A stretch of DNA of 64,000 bases from Eutreptiella sp. 'Long Island Sound 2002' (lineage: Eukaryota; Euglenozoa; Euglenophyceae; Eutreptiales; Eutreptiaceae), in NCBI GenBank assembly GCA_964036045.1, contig OZ038381.1, forward strand, positions 100,817,367-100,881,366. Direction: 5' to 3'. Below are positions 36,901-49,670 of this stretch, in pieces (the first letter of the stretch is position 1; each line of letters starts with the position of its first letter). A program made the translations under genes and the position numbers. Below the pieces are notes generated by a model. It did not search any database. It saw only the letters and a list, made by a program, of their open reading frames with translations, and was not told where the DNA came from.

Positions 36901-38631
36901 CACCTCCCGCCCCAATGTGCGCCAACAGGCCACGAATTGGGCGCGCTGCCCTGTGCGGCGCCCAACCTCCCGCCCCAGCGTGCGCCAACAAGCCACGACC
37001 AAGGCGCGCTGCCCTGTCCAGCGCCCATCCTCCCGCCCTAGCGTGCGCCAACGGGCCACGACCAGGGCGCGCTGCCCAGACCAGCAGCCCGCCTCCCGCC
37101 CCGGCGTGCGCCAACAGGCTACGACCAGGGCGCGCTGCCCTGTCCGGCGGCCCACCTCCTGCCCTGGCGTGCGCCAACAGGCCACGGCCAGGGCGCGCTG
37201 CCCTGTCCGGCGGCCCACCTCCCGCCCCAGCGTGCGCCAACAGGCCACGACCAGGGCACGCTGCCCAGCCCAGCGCCCATCCTCCCGCCCCAGCGTGCGC
37301 CAACAGGCCGCGACCAGGGCGTGCTGCCCAGTCCGGCAGCCCGCCTCCCGCCCCAGCGTGCGCCAACAGGCCACGACCAGGGCGCGCTGCCCTGTCCAGC
37401 GCCCAACCTCCCGCCCCGGCGAGCGCCAACAGGCCACGACCGGGGCGCGCTGCCCAGACCAGGGCCCATCCTCCTGCCCCGCTCTGCGCCAACAGGCCGC
37501 GACCAGGGCGTGCTGCCCAGTCCGGCAGCCCGCCTCCCGCCCCAGCGTGCGCCAACAGGCCACGACCAGGGCGCGCTGCCCAGACCAGCAGCCCGCCTCC
37601 CGCCCCGGCGTGCGCCAACAGGCTACGACCAGGGCGCGCTGCCCTGTCCGGCGACCCACCTCCCGCCCCGGCGTGCGCCAACAGGCCACGACCAGGGCGC
37701 GCTGCCCTGTCCAGCGCCCAACCTCCCGCCCCGGCGAGCGCCAACAGGCCACGACCGGGGCGTGCTGCCTAGACCAGGGCCCATCCTCCTGCCGCGGCGT
37801 GCGCCAACAGGCCACCACCACGGCGCGCTGCCCAGACCAGGGCCCATCCTCCTGCCGCGGCGTGCGCCAACAGGCCACCTCCAGGGCGCGGTGCCTCGTC
37901 CGGCGGCCCACCTCCCGCCCCGGCGTGCGCCAACAGACCACGACCAGGGTGTGCTACCCTGTCCAACGCCCCACCTCCCGCCCCAATGTGCGCCAACAGG
38001 CCACGAATTGGGCGCGCTGCCCTGTGCGGCGCCCAACCTCCCGCCCCAGCGTGCGCCAACAAGCCACGACCAAGGCGCGCTGCCCTGTCCAGCGCCCATC
38101 CTCCCGCCCTAGCGTGCGCCAACGGGCCACGACCAGGGCGCGCTGCCCAGACCAGCAGCCCGCCTCCCGCCCCGGCGTGCGCCAACAGGCTACGACCAGG
38201 GCGCGCTGCCCTGTCCGGCGGCCCACCTCCTGCCCCGGCGTGCGCCAACAGGCCACGGCCAGGGCGCGCTGCCCTGTCCGGCGGCCCACCTCCCGCCCCA
38301 GCGTGCGCCAACAGGCCGCGACCAGGGCGTGCTGCCCATTCCGGCAGCCCGCCTCCCCGCCCCAGCGTGCGCGAACAGGCCACGACCAGGCGCGCTGCCC
38401 TGCCCAGCGCCCAACCTCCCGCCCCGGCGAGCGCCAACAGGCCACGACCGGGGCGCGCTGCCCAGACCAGGGCCCATCCTCCTGCCCCGGCGTGCGCCAA
38501 CAGGCCACGACCAGGGCGCGCTGCCCAGACCAGGGCCCATCCTCCTGCCCCGGCGTGCGCCAACAGGCCACGTCCAGGGCGCGCTGCACTGTCCGGCGGC
38601 CCACCTCCCGCCCCGGCGTGCGCCAACAGAC

Positions 38632-38831
38632 NNNNNNNNNNNNNNNNNNNNNNNNNNNNNNNNNNNNNNNNNNNNNNNNNNNNNNNNNNNNNNNNNNNNN
38701 NNNNNNNNNNNNNNNNNNNNNNNNNNNNNNNNNNNNNNNNNNNNNNNNNNNNNNNNNNNNNNNNNNNNNNNNNNNNNNNNNNNNNNNNNNNNNNNNNNNN
38801 NNNNNNNNNNNNNNNNNNNNNNNNNNNNNNN
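38632..38831. other. Assembly gap of 200 N
   Basis: Exactly 200 undetermined bases interrupt the satellite. The flanking tag monomers at 38003 and 39819 are 1816 bp apart, which is not a multiple of 63, whereas every interval left of the gap is. The run is therefore most likely a placeholder of fixed length, and the real amount of missing satellite is unknown. Confidence 0.95.
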
Positions 38832-40212
38832 GCCCAGCGCCCATCCTCCCGCCCCAGCGTGCGCCAACAGGCCGCGACCAGGGCGTGCTGCCCAGTCCGG
38901 CAGCCCGCCTCCCGCCCCAGCGTGCGCCAACAGGCCACGACCAGGGCGCGCTGCCCTGTCCAGCGCCCAACCTCCCGCCCCGGCGAGCGCCAACAGGCCA
39001 CGACCGGGGCGCGCTGCCCAGACCAGGGCCCATCCTCCTGCCCCGGCGTGCGCCAACAGGCCACGACCAGGGCGCGCTGCCCAGACCAGGGCCCATCCTC
39101 CTGCCCCGGCGTGCGCCAACAGGCCACGAACAGGGCGCGCTGCCCTGTGCGGTGGCCCACCTCCCGCCCCGGCGTGCGCCAACAGACCACGACCAGGGTG
39201 TGCTGCCCTGTCCAGCCCCCCACCTCCGGCCCCAACGTGCGCCAACAGGCCACGAACAGGGCGCGCTGCCCTGTGCGGTGCCCAACCTCCCGCCCCAGCG
39301 TGCGCCAACAAGCCACGACCGGGGCGCGCTGCCCTGTCCAGCGCCCATCCTCCCGCCCTAGCGTGCGCCAACGGGCCACGACCAGGGCGCGCTGCCCGGA
39401 CCAGCAGCCCGCCTCCCGCCCCGGCGTGCGCCAACAGGCTACGACCAGGGCGCGCTGCCCTGTCCGGCGACCCACCTCCCGCCCCGGCGTGCGCCAACAG
39501 GCCAGGACCAGGGCGCGCTGCCCTGTCCAGCGCCCAACCTCCCGCCCCGGCGAGCGCCAACAGGCCACGACCGGGGCGTGCTGCCCAGACCAGGGCCCAT
39601 CCTCCTGCCGCGGCGTGCGCCAACAGGCCACCACCACGGCGCGCCGCCCAGACCAGGGCCCATCCTCCTGCCCCGGCGTGCGCCAACAGACCGCGACCAG
39701 GGCGCGCTGCCCTGTCCGGCGGCCCACCTCCCGCCCCGGCGTGCGCCAACAGACCACGACCAGGGTGTGCTACCCTTTCCAACGCCCCACCTCCCGCCCC
39801 AATGTGCGCCAACAGGCCACGAATTGGGCGCGCTGCCCTGTGCGGCGCCCAACCTCCCGCCCCAGCGTGCGCCAACAAGCCACGACCAAGGCGCGCTGCC
39901 CTGTCCAGCGCCCATCCTCCCGCCCTAGCGTGCGCCAACGGGCCACGACCAGGGCGCGCTGCCCAGACCAGTAGCCCGCCTCCCGCCCCGGCGTGCGCCA
40001 ACAGGATACGACCAGGGCGCGCTGCCCTGTCCGGCGGCCCACCTCCTGCCCCGGCGTGCGCCAACAGGCCACGGCCAGGGCGCGCTGCCCTGTCCGGCGG
40101 CCCATCTCCCGCCCCAGCGTGCGCCAACAGGCCACAACCAGGGCGCGCTGCCCTGTCCGGCACCCAACCTCCCGCCCCGGCGTGCGCCAATAGGCCACGA
40201 CCAGGGCGCGCT

Positions 40213-40780
40213 GCCCTATCCAGCGCCCAACCTCCCGCCCCGGCGTGCGCCAACAGGCCACGACAAGGGCGCGCTGCCCAGACGAGCTCCCATCCTCCTG
40301 CCCCGGCGTGCGCCAACAGGCCACGACCAGGGCGTGCTGCCCAGCCCGGCAGCCCGCCTCCCGCCCTGGCGTGCGCCAACAGGCCACGACCAGGGCGCGC
40401 TGCCCTGTCCAGCGCCGAACCTCCCGCCCCGGCGTGCGCCAACACGCCGCGACCAGGGCGCGCTGCCCAGACCAGGGCCCATCCTCCCGCGCCGGCGTGC
40501 GCCAACAGGCCACGATCAGGGCGCGCTGCCGTGTCCGGCGGCCCACCTCCCGCCCCGGCGTGCGCCAACAGACCTCGACCAGGGCGCGCTGCCCTGTCCA
40601 GCGCCCCACCTTCCGCCCAACCGTGCGCCAACAGGCCACGACCAGGGCGCGCTGCCCTGTGCGGCGCCCAACCTCCCGCCCTAGCGTGCGCCAACAGGCC
40701 ACGACCAGGGCGCGCTGCCCTGTCTAGCGCCCAACCTCCCGCCCCAGCGTGCGCCAACGGGCCACGACCAAGGCGCGGTG
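40213..40780 (+). repeat. Third copy of the distinctive 0.5-kb satellite segment
   Basis: This matches the copy at 33420-33990 with an offset of 6793 bp. It lies right of the assembly gap, so the true distance is unknown. Confidence 0.65.
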
Positions 40781-43700
40781 CCTAGTCCAGCGCCCGTCCT
40801 CCCGCCCCGGCGTGCGCCAACAGGCCACGACCAGGGCGCGCTGCCCAGTCCGGCAGCCCGCCTCCCGCCCCGGCGTGCGCCAACAGGCTACGACCAGGGC
40901 GCGCTGCCCTGTCCGGCGGCCCACCTCCCGCCCCGGCGTGCGCCAACAGGCCACGACCGGGGCGCGCTGCCTTGTCCAGCGCCCATCCTCCCGCCCCGGC
41001 CTGCGCCAACAGGCCACGACCCGGGCGCGCTGCCCTGTCTAGCGCCCAACCTCCCGCCCCGGCGTGCGCCAACGGACCACCACCAGGGCGCGCTGCCCCG
41101 TCCGGTGGCCCACCTCCTGCCCCGGCGTGCGCCAACAGGCCACGAATAGGGCGCGCTACCCTGTCTGGCACCCAACCTCCCGCCCCGGCGTGCGCCAATA
41201 GGTCACGACCAGGGCGCGCTGCCCTATCCAGCGCCCAACCTCCCGCCCCGGCGTGCGCCAACAGGCCACGACCAGGGCGCGCTGCCCAAACCAGCTCCCA
41301 TCCTCCTGCCCCGGCGTGCACCAAAAGGCCACAACCAGGGCGCGCTGCCCTGTCCGGCGGCCCACCTCCTGCCCCGGCGTGCGCCAACAGACCACGACCA
41401 GGGCGCGCTGCCCTGTCCAGCTCCCCACCTTCCGCCCCGGCGTGCGCCAACATGCCACGACCAGGGCGCGCTACCCTGTGCGGCGCCCAACCTCCCGCCC
41501 CAGCGTGCGCCAACGGGCCACGACTAGTGCGCGCTGCCCTGTCTAGCGTCCAACCTCCCGCCCCAGCGTGCGCCAACGGGCCACGACCAGGGCGCGCTGC
41601 CCAGTCCAGCGCCCGTCCTCCCGTCCCGGCGTGCGCGAACAGGCTACGACCAGGGCGCGCTGCCCTGTCCGGCGGCCCACCTCCCGCCCCGGCGTGCGCC
41701 AACAGGCCACGACCGGGCGCGCAGCCCTGTCCGGCGCCCAACCTCCCGCCCCGGCGTGCGCTGACAGGCCACGACCAGGGCGCGTTGCCCTGTCCGGCGG
41801 CCCACCTCCCGCCCCGGGGTGCGCCTACAGGCCACGACCAGGGCGCGCTGCCCTGTCCAGCGCCCAACCTCCCGCCCCAGGAAGCGCCGACAGGCCACGA
41901 CGAGGGCACACTGCCCAGTCCAGCGCCCATCCTCCCGCCCCAGCGTGCGCCAACAGGCCACGACCAGGGCGTGCTGCCCAGTCCGGCAGCCCGCCTCCCG
42001 CCCCAGCGTGCGCCAACAGGCCACGACCAGGGCGCGCTGCCCTGTCCAGCGCCCAACCTCCCGCCCCGGCGAGCGCCAACAGGCCACGACCGGGGCGCGC
42101 TGCCCAGACCAGGGCCCATCCTCCTGCCCCGGCGAGCGCCAACAGGCCGCGACCAGGGCGCGCTGCCCAGACCAGGGCCCATCCTCCCGCCCCGGCGTGC
42201 GCCAACAGGCCACGATCAGGGCGCGCTGCCGTGTCCGGCGGCCCACCTCCCGCCCCGGCGTGCGCCAACAGACCACGACCAGGGCGCGCTGCCCTGTCCA
42301 GCGCCCCACCTTCCGCCCCACCGTGCGCCAACAGGCCACGACCAGGGCGCGCTGCCCTGTGCGGCGCCCAACCTCCCGCCCTAGCGTGCGCCAACAGGCC
42401 ACGATCAGGGCGCGCTGCCCTGTCTAGCGCCCAACCTCCCGCCCCAGCGTGCGCCAACGGGCCACGACCAAGGCACGGTGCCTAGTCCAGCGCCCGTCCT
42501 CCCGCCCCGGCGTGCGCCAACAGGCCACGACCAGGGCGCGCTGCCCAGTCCGGCAGCCCGCCTCCCGCCCCGGCGTGCGCCAACAGGCTACGACCAGGGC
42601 GCGCTGCCCTGTCCGGCGGCCCACCTCCCGCCCCGGCGTGCGCCAACAGGCCACGACCGGGGCGCGCTGCCTTGTCCAGCGCCCATCCTCCCGCCCGGGA
42701 CTGCGCCAACAGGCCACGACCCGGGCGCGCTGCCCTGTCTAGCGCCCAACCTCCCGCCCCGGCGTGCGCCAACGGGCCACGACCAGGGCGCGCTGCTCAG
42801 TCCAGCGCCCAACCTCCCGCCCCAGCGTGCGCCAACAGACCGCGACCAGGGCGCGCTGCCCTGTCCGGCACCCCTCCTCCCGCCCCGGCGTGCGCCAATA
42901 CGCCACGACCGGGGCGCGCTGCCCTATCTAGCGCCCAACCTCCCGCCCTGGTGTGCGCCAACAGGCCACGACCAGGGCGCGCTGCCCAGACCAGCTCCCA
43001 TCCTCCTGCCCCGGCGTGCGCCAACAGGCCACGACCAGGGCGTGCTGTGCAGTCCGGCAGCCCGCCTCCCGCCTCGCCGTGCGCCAACAGGCCACGACAA
43101 GGGCGCGCTGCCCTGTTCAACGCCGAACCTCCCGCCCCGGCGAGCGCCAACAGGCCACGTCCAGGGCGCGCTGCCCAGACCAGCGCCCATCCTCCCGCCC
43201 CGGCGTGCGCCAACAGGCCACCACAAGGGCGCGCTGCCCTGTCCGGCGGCCCACCTCCCGCCCCGGCGTGCGCCAACAGACCACGACCAGGCCGCGCTGC
43301 CCTGTCCAGCTCCCATCCTCCTGCCCCGGCGTGCGCCAACAAGCCACGACCAGGGCTCGCTGCCCCGTGCGGCGCCCAACCACCCGCCCCGGTGTGCGCC
43401 AACAGGCCACGACCAGGGCGCACTGCTCTGTCCAGCGCCCATCATCCCGCCCCGGCGTGCGCCAACAGGCCACGACCAGGGCGCGCTGCCCTGTCCGGCG
43501 CCCAACCTCCCGCCCTGGCGTGCGCCAATAGGCCACGACCAGGGCGCGTTGCCCTGTCCAATGCCCATCCTCCCGTCCCGGCGTGCGCCACTAGGCCACG
43601 AGCAGGGCGCGCTGCCCAACCCCTCGCCCCGGCGTGCGCCAACGGGCCACGACCAGGGCGCGCTGCCCTGTCCAGCGCCCATCCTCCCGCCCCGGCGTGC

Positions 43701-43899
43701 GCCAACAGGCTACGACCAGGGCGCGCTGCCTTGTCCGGCAGCCCACCTCCCGCCCTGGTGTGCGCCAACAGGTCACGACTAAGGCGCGCAGCCCTGTGGA
43801 GCGCCCAACCTCCCGCCCCAGCGTGCGCCAACCGGCCACGACCAGGGCGCGCTGCCCAGTCCGGCGCTTCACCTCTCGCCCCGGCGTGCGCCAACACGC

Positions 43900-46800
43900 C
43901 ACGACCAAGGCGCGCTGCCCTGTCCAGCGCCCAACCTCCCGCCCCGGCGTGCGCCCACGAGCCACGACTAGGGCGCGCTTCCCTGTCCGGCAGCCCACCT
44001 CCCGCCCCGGCGTGCGCCAACAGACCACGACCAGGGCGCGCAGCCCCGTCCAGCGCCCAACCTCCCGCCCCAGCGTGCGCCAACAGTCCACCACAAGGGC
44101 GCGCTGCCCTGTCCAGCGCCCAACCACCCGGCCCGGCGTGCGCCAACAGGCCACGACCAGGGCGCATTGCCCTGTCCGGCGGCCCACCTCCCGCCCCGGC
44201 GTGCGCCACCGGGCCACGACCAGGGCACGCTGCCCTGTCCAACGCCCACCCACCCGGCCCGTCGTGCGCCAACAGGCCACGACCAGGGCGCGCTGCCCAG
44301 TCCAGCGCCCCACCTCCGGCCCCGGCGTGCGGCAACAGGCCACGACCAGGGCGCGCTGCCCTGTCCGGCAGCCCCACCTCCCGCCCCGGCTTGCGCCCAC
44401 AGGCCACGACCAGGGCGCGCAGCCCTACCCGGCGCCCAACCTCCCGCCCCGGTGTGCGCCAACGGACCAAGGCCAGGGCGCGCTGCCTCGTCCAGCGCCC
44501 AACCTTCCGCCCCGGCGTGCGCCAATAGGCCACGACCAGGGCACGCTGCCCTGTCCAACGCCCACCCACCCGGCCCGTCGTGCGCCAACAGGCCACGACC
44601 AGGGCGCGCTGCCCAGTCCAACGCCCCACCTGCGGCCCCAGCGTGCGCCAACAAGCCACGACCAGGGCGCGCTGCCCTGTCCAGTGCCCAACCTCCCGCC
44701 CCGGCGTGCGCCTACAGGCCACGACCAGGGCGCGCAGCCCTGTCCAGCGCCCCACCTCCCGCCCCGGCGTGCGCCAACAGGCCACGACCAGGGCGCGCTG
44801 CCCTGTCCAGCGCCCCACCTCCCGCCCCGGCGTGCGCCCACTGGCCACGACCAGGGCGCGCAGCCCTACCCGGCGCCCAACCTCCTGCCCCAGCGTGCCC
44901 CAACAGGCCACGGCCAGGGCGCGCTGCCCTGTCTAGCGCCCTACCTCCCGCCCCGGCGTGCGCCAACAGGCCACGACCAGGGCGCGCTGCCCTGTCCGGC
45001 GGCCATCCTCCCGCCCCAGCGTGCGCCAACAGGCCACGACCCGGGCGCGCTGCCCTGTCCAGGGCCCCACCTCCCGCCCCGGCGTGCGCCATGGTCACGA
45101 GCAGGGCGCGCAGCCCTGTCCAGCGCCCAACCTCCCGCCCCGGCGTGCGCCAACGAGCCACGACTAGGGCGCGCTTCCCTGTCCGGCAGCCCACCTCCCG
45201 CCCCGGCGTGCGCCAACAGACCACGACCAGGGCGCGCAGCCCCGTCCAGCGCCCAACCTCCCGCCCCAGCGTGCGCCAACAGTCCACCACAAGGGCGCGC
45301 TGCCCTGTCCAGCGCCCAACCACCCGGCCCGGCGTGCGCCAACAGGCCACGACCAGGGCGCATTGCCCTGTCCGGCGGCCCACCTCCCGCCCCGGCGTGC
45401 GCCACCGGGCCACGACCAGGGCACGCTGCCCTGTCCAACGCCCACCCACCCGGCCCGTCGTGCGCCAACAGGCCACGACCAGGGCGCGCTGCCCAGTCCA
45501 GCGCCCCACCTCCGGCCCCGGCGTGCGGCAACAGGCCACGACCAGGGCGCGCTGCCCTGTCCGGCAGCCCCACCTCCCGCCCCGGCTTGCGCCCACAGGC
45601 CACGACCAGGGCGCGCAGCCCTACCCGGCGCCCAACCTCCCGCCCCGGTGTGCGCCAACGGACCAAGGCCAGGGCGCGCTGCCTCGTCCAGCGCCCAACC
45701 TTCCGCCCCGGCGTGCGCCAATAGGCCACGACCAGGGCACGCTGCCCTGTCCAACGCCCACCCACCCGGCCCGTCGTGCGCCAACAGGCCACGACCAGGG
45801 CGCGCTGCCCAGTCCAACGCCCCACCTCCGGCCCCAGCGTGCGCCAACAAGCCACGACCAGGGCGCGCTGCCCTGTCCAGTGCCCAACCTCCCGCCCCGG
45901 CGTGCGCCTACAGGCCACGACCAGGGCGCGCAGCCCTGTCCAGCGCCCCACCTCCCGCCCCGGCGTGCGCCAACAGGCCACGACCAGGGCGCGCTGCCCT
46001 GTCCAGCGCCCCACCTCCCGCCCCGGCGTGCGCCCACTGGCCACGACCAGGGCGCGCAGCCCTACCCGGCGCCCAACCTCCTGCCCCAGCGTGCCCCAAC
46101 AGGCCACGGCCAGGGCGCGCTGCCCTGTCTAGCGCCCTACCTCCCGCCCCGGCGTGCGCCAACAGGCCACGACCAGGGCGCGCTGCCCTGTCCGGCGGCC
46201 ATCCTCCCGCCCCAGCGTGCGCCAACAGGCCACGACCCGGGCGCGCTGCCCTGTCCAGGGCCCCACCTCCCGCCCCGGCGTGCGCCATGGTCACGAGCAG
46301 GGCGCGCAGCCCTGTCCAGCGCCCAACCTCCCGCCCCGGCGTGCGCCAACAGGCCACGACCAGGGCGCGCTGCCCAGTCAAGTGCCCAACCTTCCGCCCC
46401 GGCGTGCGCCAACAGGCCACGACCAGGGCGGGCAGCCCTTTCCATGCTCCACCTCCCGCCTTGGCGTGCGCCCACAGGCCACGACCAGGGCGCGCAGCCC
46501 TACCCATCGCCCAACCTCCCGCCCCAGCGTGCGCCAACAGGCCACGGCCAGGGCGCGCTGCCCTGTCCAGCGCCCTACCTCCCGCCCCGGCGTGCGCCAA
46601 CAGGCCACGACCAGGGCGCGCTGCCCTTTCCATGCTCCACCTCCCGCCTTGGCGTGCGCCCACAGGCCACGACCAGGGCGCGCAGCCCTACCCGGCGCCC
46701 AACCTCCCGCCGCAGCGTGCGCCAACAGGCCACGGCCAGGGCGCGCTGCCCTGTCCAGCGCCCTACCTCCCGCCCCGGCGTGCGCCAACAGGCCACGACC

Positions 46801-49670
46801 AGGGCGCGCTGCCCTGTCTGGCGGCCATCCTCCCGCCCCAGCGTGCGCCAACAGGCCACGACCAGGGCGCGCTGCCCTGTCCGGCGGCCATCCTCCCGCC
46901 CCAGCGTGCGCCAACAGGCCACGACCAGGGCACGCTGCCCTGTCCAACGCCCAACCTCCCGCCCCGGCGTGCGCCAACAGGCCACGGCCAGGGCAAACAG
47001 CCCTGTCCGGCGGCCCACCTCCGCCCCAGCGTGCGCCAACAGGCCACGACCAGGGCGCGCTGCCCTGTCTAATGCGCAACCACCCGCCCCGGCGTGCGCC
47101 AACAGGCCACGACAAGGGCGCGCTGCCCTGTCCAGCGCCCCACCTCCCGCCCCGGCGTGCGCCCACTGGCCACGACCAGGGCGCGCAGCCCTACCCGGTG
47201 CCCAACCTCCTGCCCCAGCGTGCCCCAACAGGCCACGGCCAGGGCGCGCTGCCCTGTCTAGCGCCCTACCTCCCGCCCCGGCGTGCGCCAACAGGCCACG
47301 ACCAGGGCGCGCTGCCCTGTCCGGCGGCCATCCTCCCGCCCCAGCGTGCGCCAACAGGCCACGACCCGGGCGCGCTGCCCTGTCCAAGGCCCCACCTCCC
47401 GCCCTGGCGTGCGCCATGGTCACGAGCAGGGCGCGCAGCCCTGTCCAGCGCCCAACCTCCCGCCCCGGCGTGCGCCAACAGGCCACGACCAGGGCGCGCT
47501 GCCCAGTCAAGCGCCCAACTTTCCGCCCCGGCGTGCGCCAATAAGCCACGACCAGGGCGCGCTGCCCTTTCCATGCTCCACCTCCCGCCCCGGCGTGCGC
47601 CCACAGGCCACGACCAGGGCGCGCAGCCCTACCCGGCGCCCAACCTCCCGCCCCAGCGTGCGCCAACAGGCCACGGCCAGGGCACGCTGCCCTGTCCGGC
47701 GGCCATCCTCCCGCCCCAGCGTGCGCCAACAGGCCACGACCAGGGCGCGCAGCCTTGTCCAGCGCCCAACCTCCCGCCCCGGCGTGCGCCAACAGGCCAC
47801 GACCAGGGCGCGCTGCCCTGTCCGGCGGCCATCCTCCCGCCCCAGCGTGCGCCAACAGGCCACGACCAGGGCGCGCTGCCCTGTCCGGCGGCCATCCTCC
47901 CGCCCCAGCGTGCGCCAACAGGCCACGACCAGGGCGCGCAGCCCTGTCCAGCGCCCAACCTCCCGCCCCGGCGTGCGCCAACAGGCCAAGACCAGGGCGC
48001 GCTGCCCAGTCAAGCGCCCAACCACCCGCCCCGGCGTGCGCCAACAGGCCACGGCCAGGGCGGGCAGCCCTGTCCGGCGGCCCACCTCCCGCCCCAGCGT
48101 GCGCCAACAGGCCACGACCAGGGCGCGCTGCCCTGTCTAACGCCCAACCACCCGCCCCGGCGTGCGCCAACAGGCCACGACAAGGGCGCGCTGCCCTGTC
48201 CAGCGCCCCACCTCCCGCCCCGGCGTGCGCCCACTGGCCACGACCAGGGCGCGCAGCCCTACCCGGTGCCCAACCTCCTGCCCCAGCGTGCCCCAACAGG
48301 CCACGGCCAGGGCGCGCTGCCCTGTCTAGCGCCCTACCTCCCGCCCCGGCGTGCGCCCACTGGCCACGACCAGGGCGCGCAGCCCTACCCGGTGCCCAAC
48401 CTCCTGCCCCAGCGTGCCCCAACAGGCCACGGCCAGGGCGCGCTGCCCTGTCTAGCGCCCTACCTCCCGCCCCGGCGTGCGCCAACAGGCCACGACCAGG
48501 GCGCGCTGCCCTGTCCGGCGGCCATCCTCCCGCCCCAGCGTGCGCCAACAGGCCACGACCCAGGCGCGCTGCCCTGTCCAGGGCCCCACCTCCCGCCCCG
48601 GCGTGCGCCATGGTCACGAGCAGGGCGCGCAGCCCTGTCCAGCGCCCAACCTCCCGCCCCGGCGTGCGCCAACAGGCCACGACCAGGGCGCGCTGCCCAG
48701 TCAAGCGCCCAACCTTCCGCCCCGGCGTGCGCCAACAGGCCACGACCGGGGCGGGCAGCCCTTTCCATGCTCCACCTCCCGCCCCGGCGTGCGCCCACAG
48801 GCCACGACCAGGGCGCGCAGCCCTACCCGGCGCCCTACCTCCCGCCCCAGCGTGCGCCAACAGGCCACGGCCAGGGCGCGCTGCCCTGTCCAGCGCCCTA
48901 CCTCCCGCCCCGGCGTGCGCCAACAGGCCACGACCAGGGCGCGCTGCCCTGTCCGGCGGCCATCCTCCCGCCCCAGCGTGCGCCAACAGGCCACGACCAG
49001 GGCGCGCTGCCCTGTTCGGCGGCCATCCTCCCGCCCCAGCGTGCGCCAACAGGCCACGACCAGGGCGCGCAGCCCTGTCCAGCGCCCAACCTCCCGCCCC
49101 GGCGTGCGCCAACAGGCCAAGACCAGGGCGCGCTGCCCAGTCAACCGCCCAACCTCCCGCCCCGGCGTGCGCCAACAGGCCACGGCCAGGGCGGGCAGCC
49201 CTGTCCGGCGGCCCACCTCCCGCCCCAGCGTGCGCCAACAGCCCACGACCAGGGCGCGCTGCCCTGTCTAACGCCCAACCACCCGCCCCGGCGTGCGCCA
49301 ACAGGCCACGACAAGGGCGCGCTGCCCTGTCTAGCGCCCCACCTCCCGCCCCGGCGTGCGCCCACTGGCCACGACCAGGGCGCGCAGCCCTACCCGGTGC
49401 CCAACCTCCTGCCCCAGCGTGCCCCAACAGGCCACGGCCAAGGCGCGCTGCCCTGTCTAGCGCCCTACCTCCCGCCCCGGCGTGCGCCAACAGGCCACGA
49501 CCAGGGCGCGCAGCCCTGTCCAGCGCCCAACCTCCCGCCCCAGCGTGCGCCAACAGGCCACGACCAGGGCGCGCTGCCCTGTCTAACGCCCAACCACCCG
49601 CCCCGGCGTGCGCCAACAGGCCACGACAAGGGCGCGCTGCCCTGTGCAGCGCCCATCCTCCCGCCCAGCC
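43900..49670 (+). repeat. Higher-order repeat of about 1.2 kb at the right end of the 63-bp array
   Basis: A monomer with a 2-bp deletion, reading CGCCATGGTCACGAGCAG, has its ATGG at 45091, 46287, 47416 and 48610. The spacings are 1196, 1129 and 1194 bp, close to 19, 18 and 19 monomers. The stretches 43915-45110 and 45111-46306 are nearly identical at offset 1196 (19 monomers minus 1 bp). This block uses different variants from the 25-38 kb block and must have amplified separately. Confidence 0.8.

Larger units (their letters stand above)
24800..38631 (+). repeat. Homogenised higher-order-repeat block of the 63-bp satellite
   Basis: A rare variant monomer tagged ACGAATTGGG (once ACGAATGGGG) occurs at 25678, 27756, 29009, 30325, 31641, 32334, 33026, 35042, 36932 and 38003, and again after the gap at 39819. 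Spacings before the gap are 2078, 1253, 1316, 1316, 693, 692, 2016, 1890 and 1071 bp. That is 33, 20, 21, 21, 11, 11, 32, 30 and 17 monomers, off only by explained indels. Monomer order between tags is largely the same from block to block, which shows repeated amplification of multi-monomer units by unequal exchange. Confidence 0.85.
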
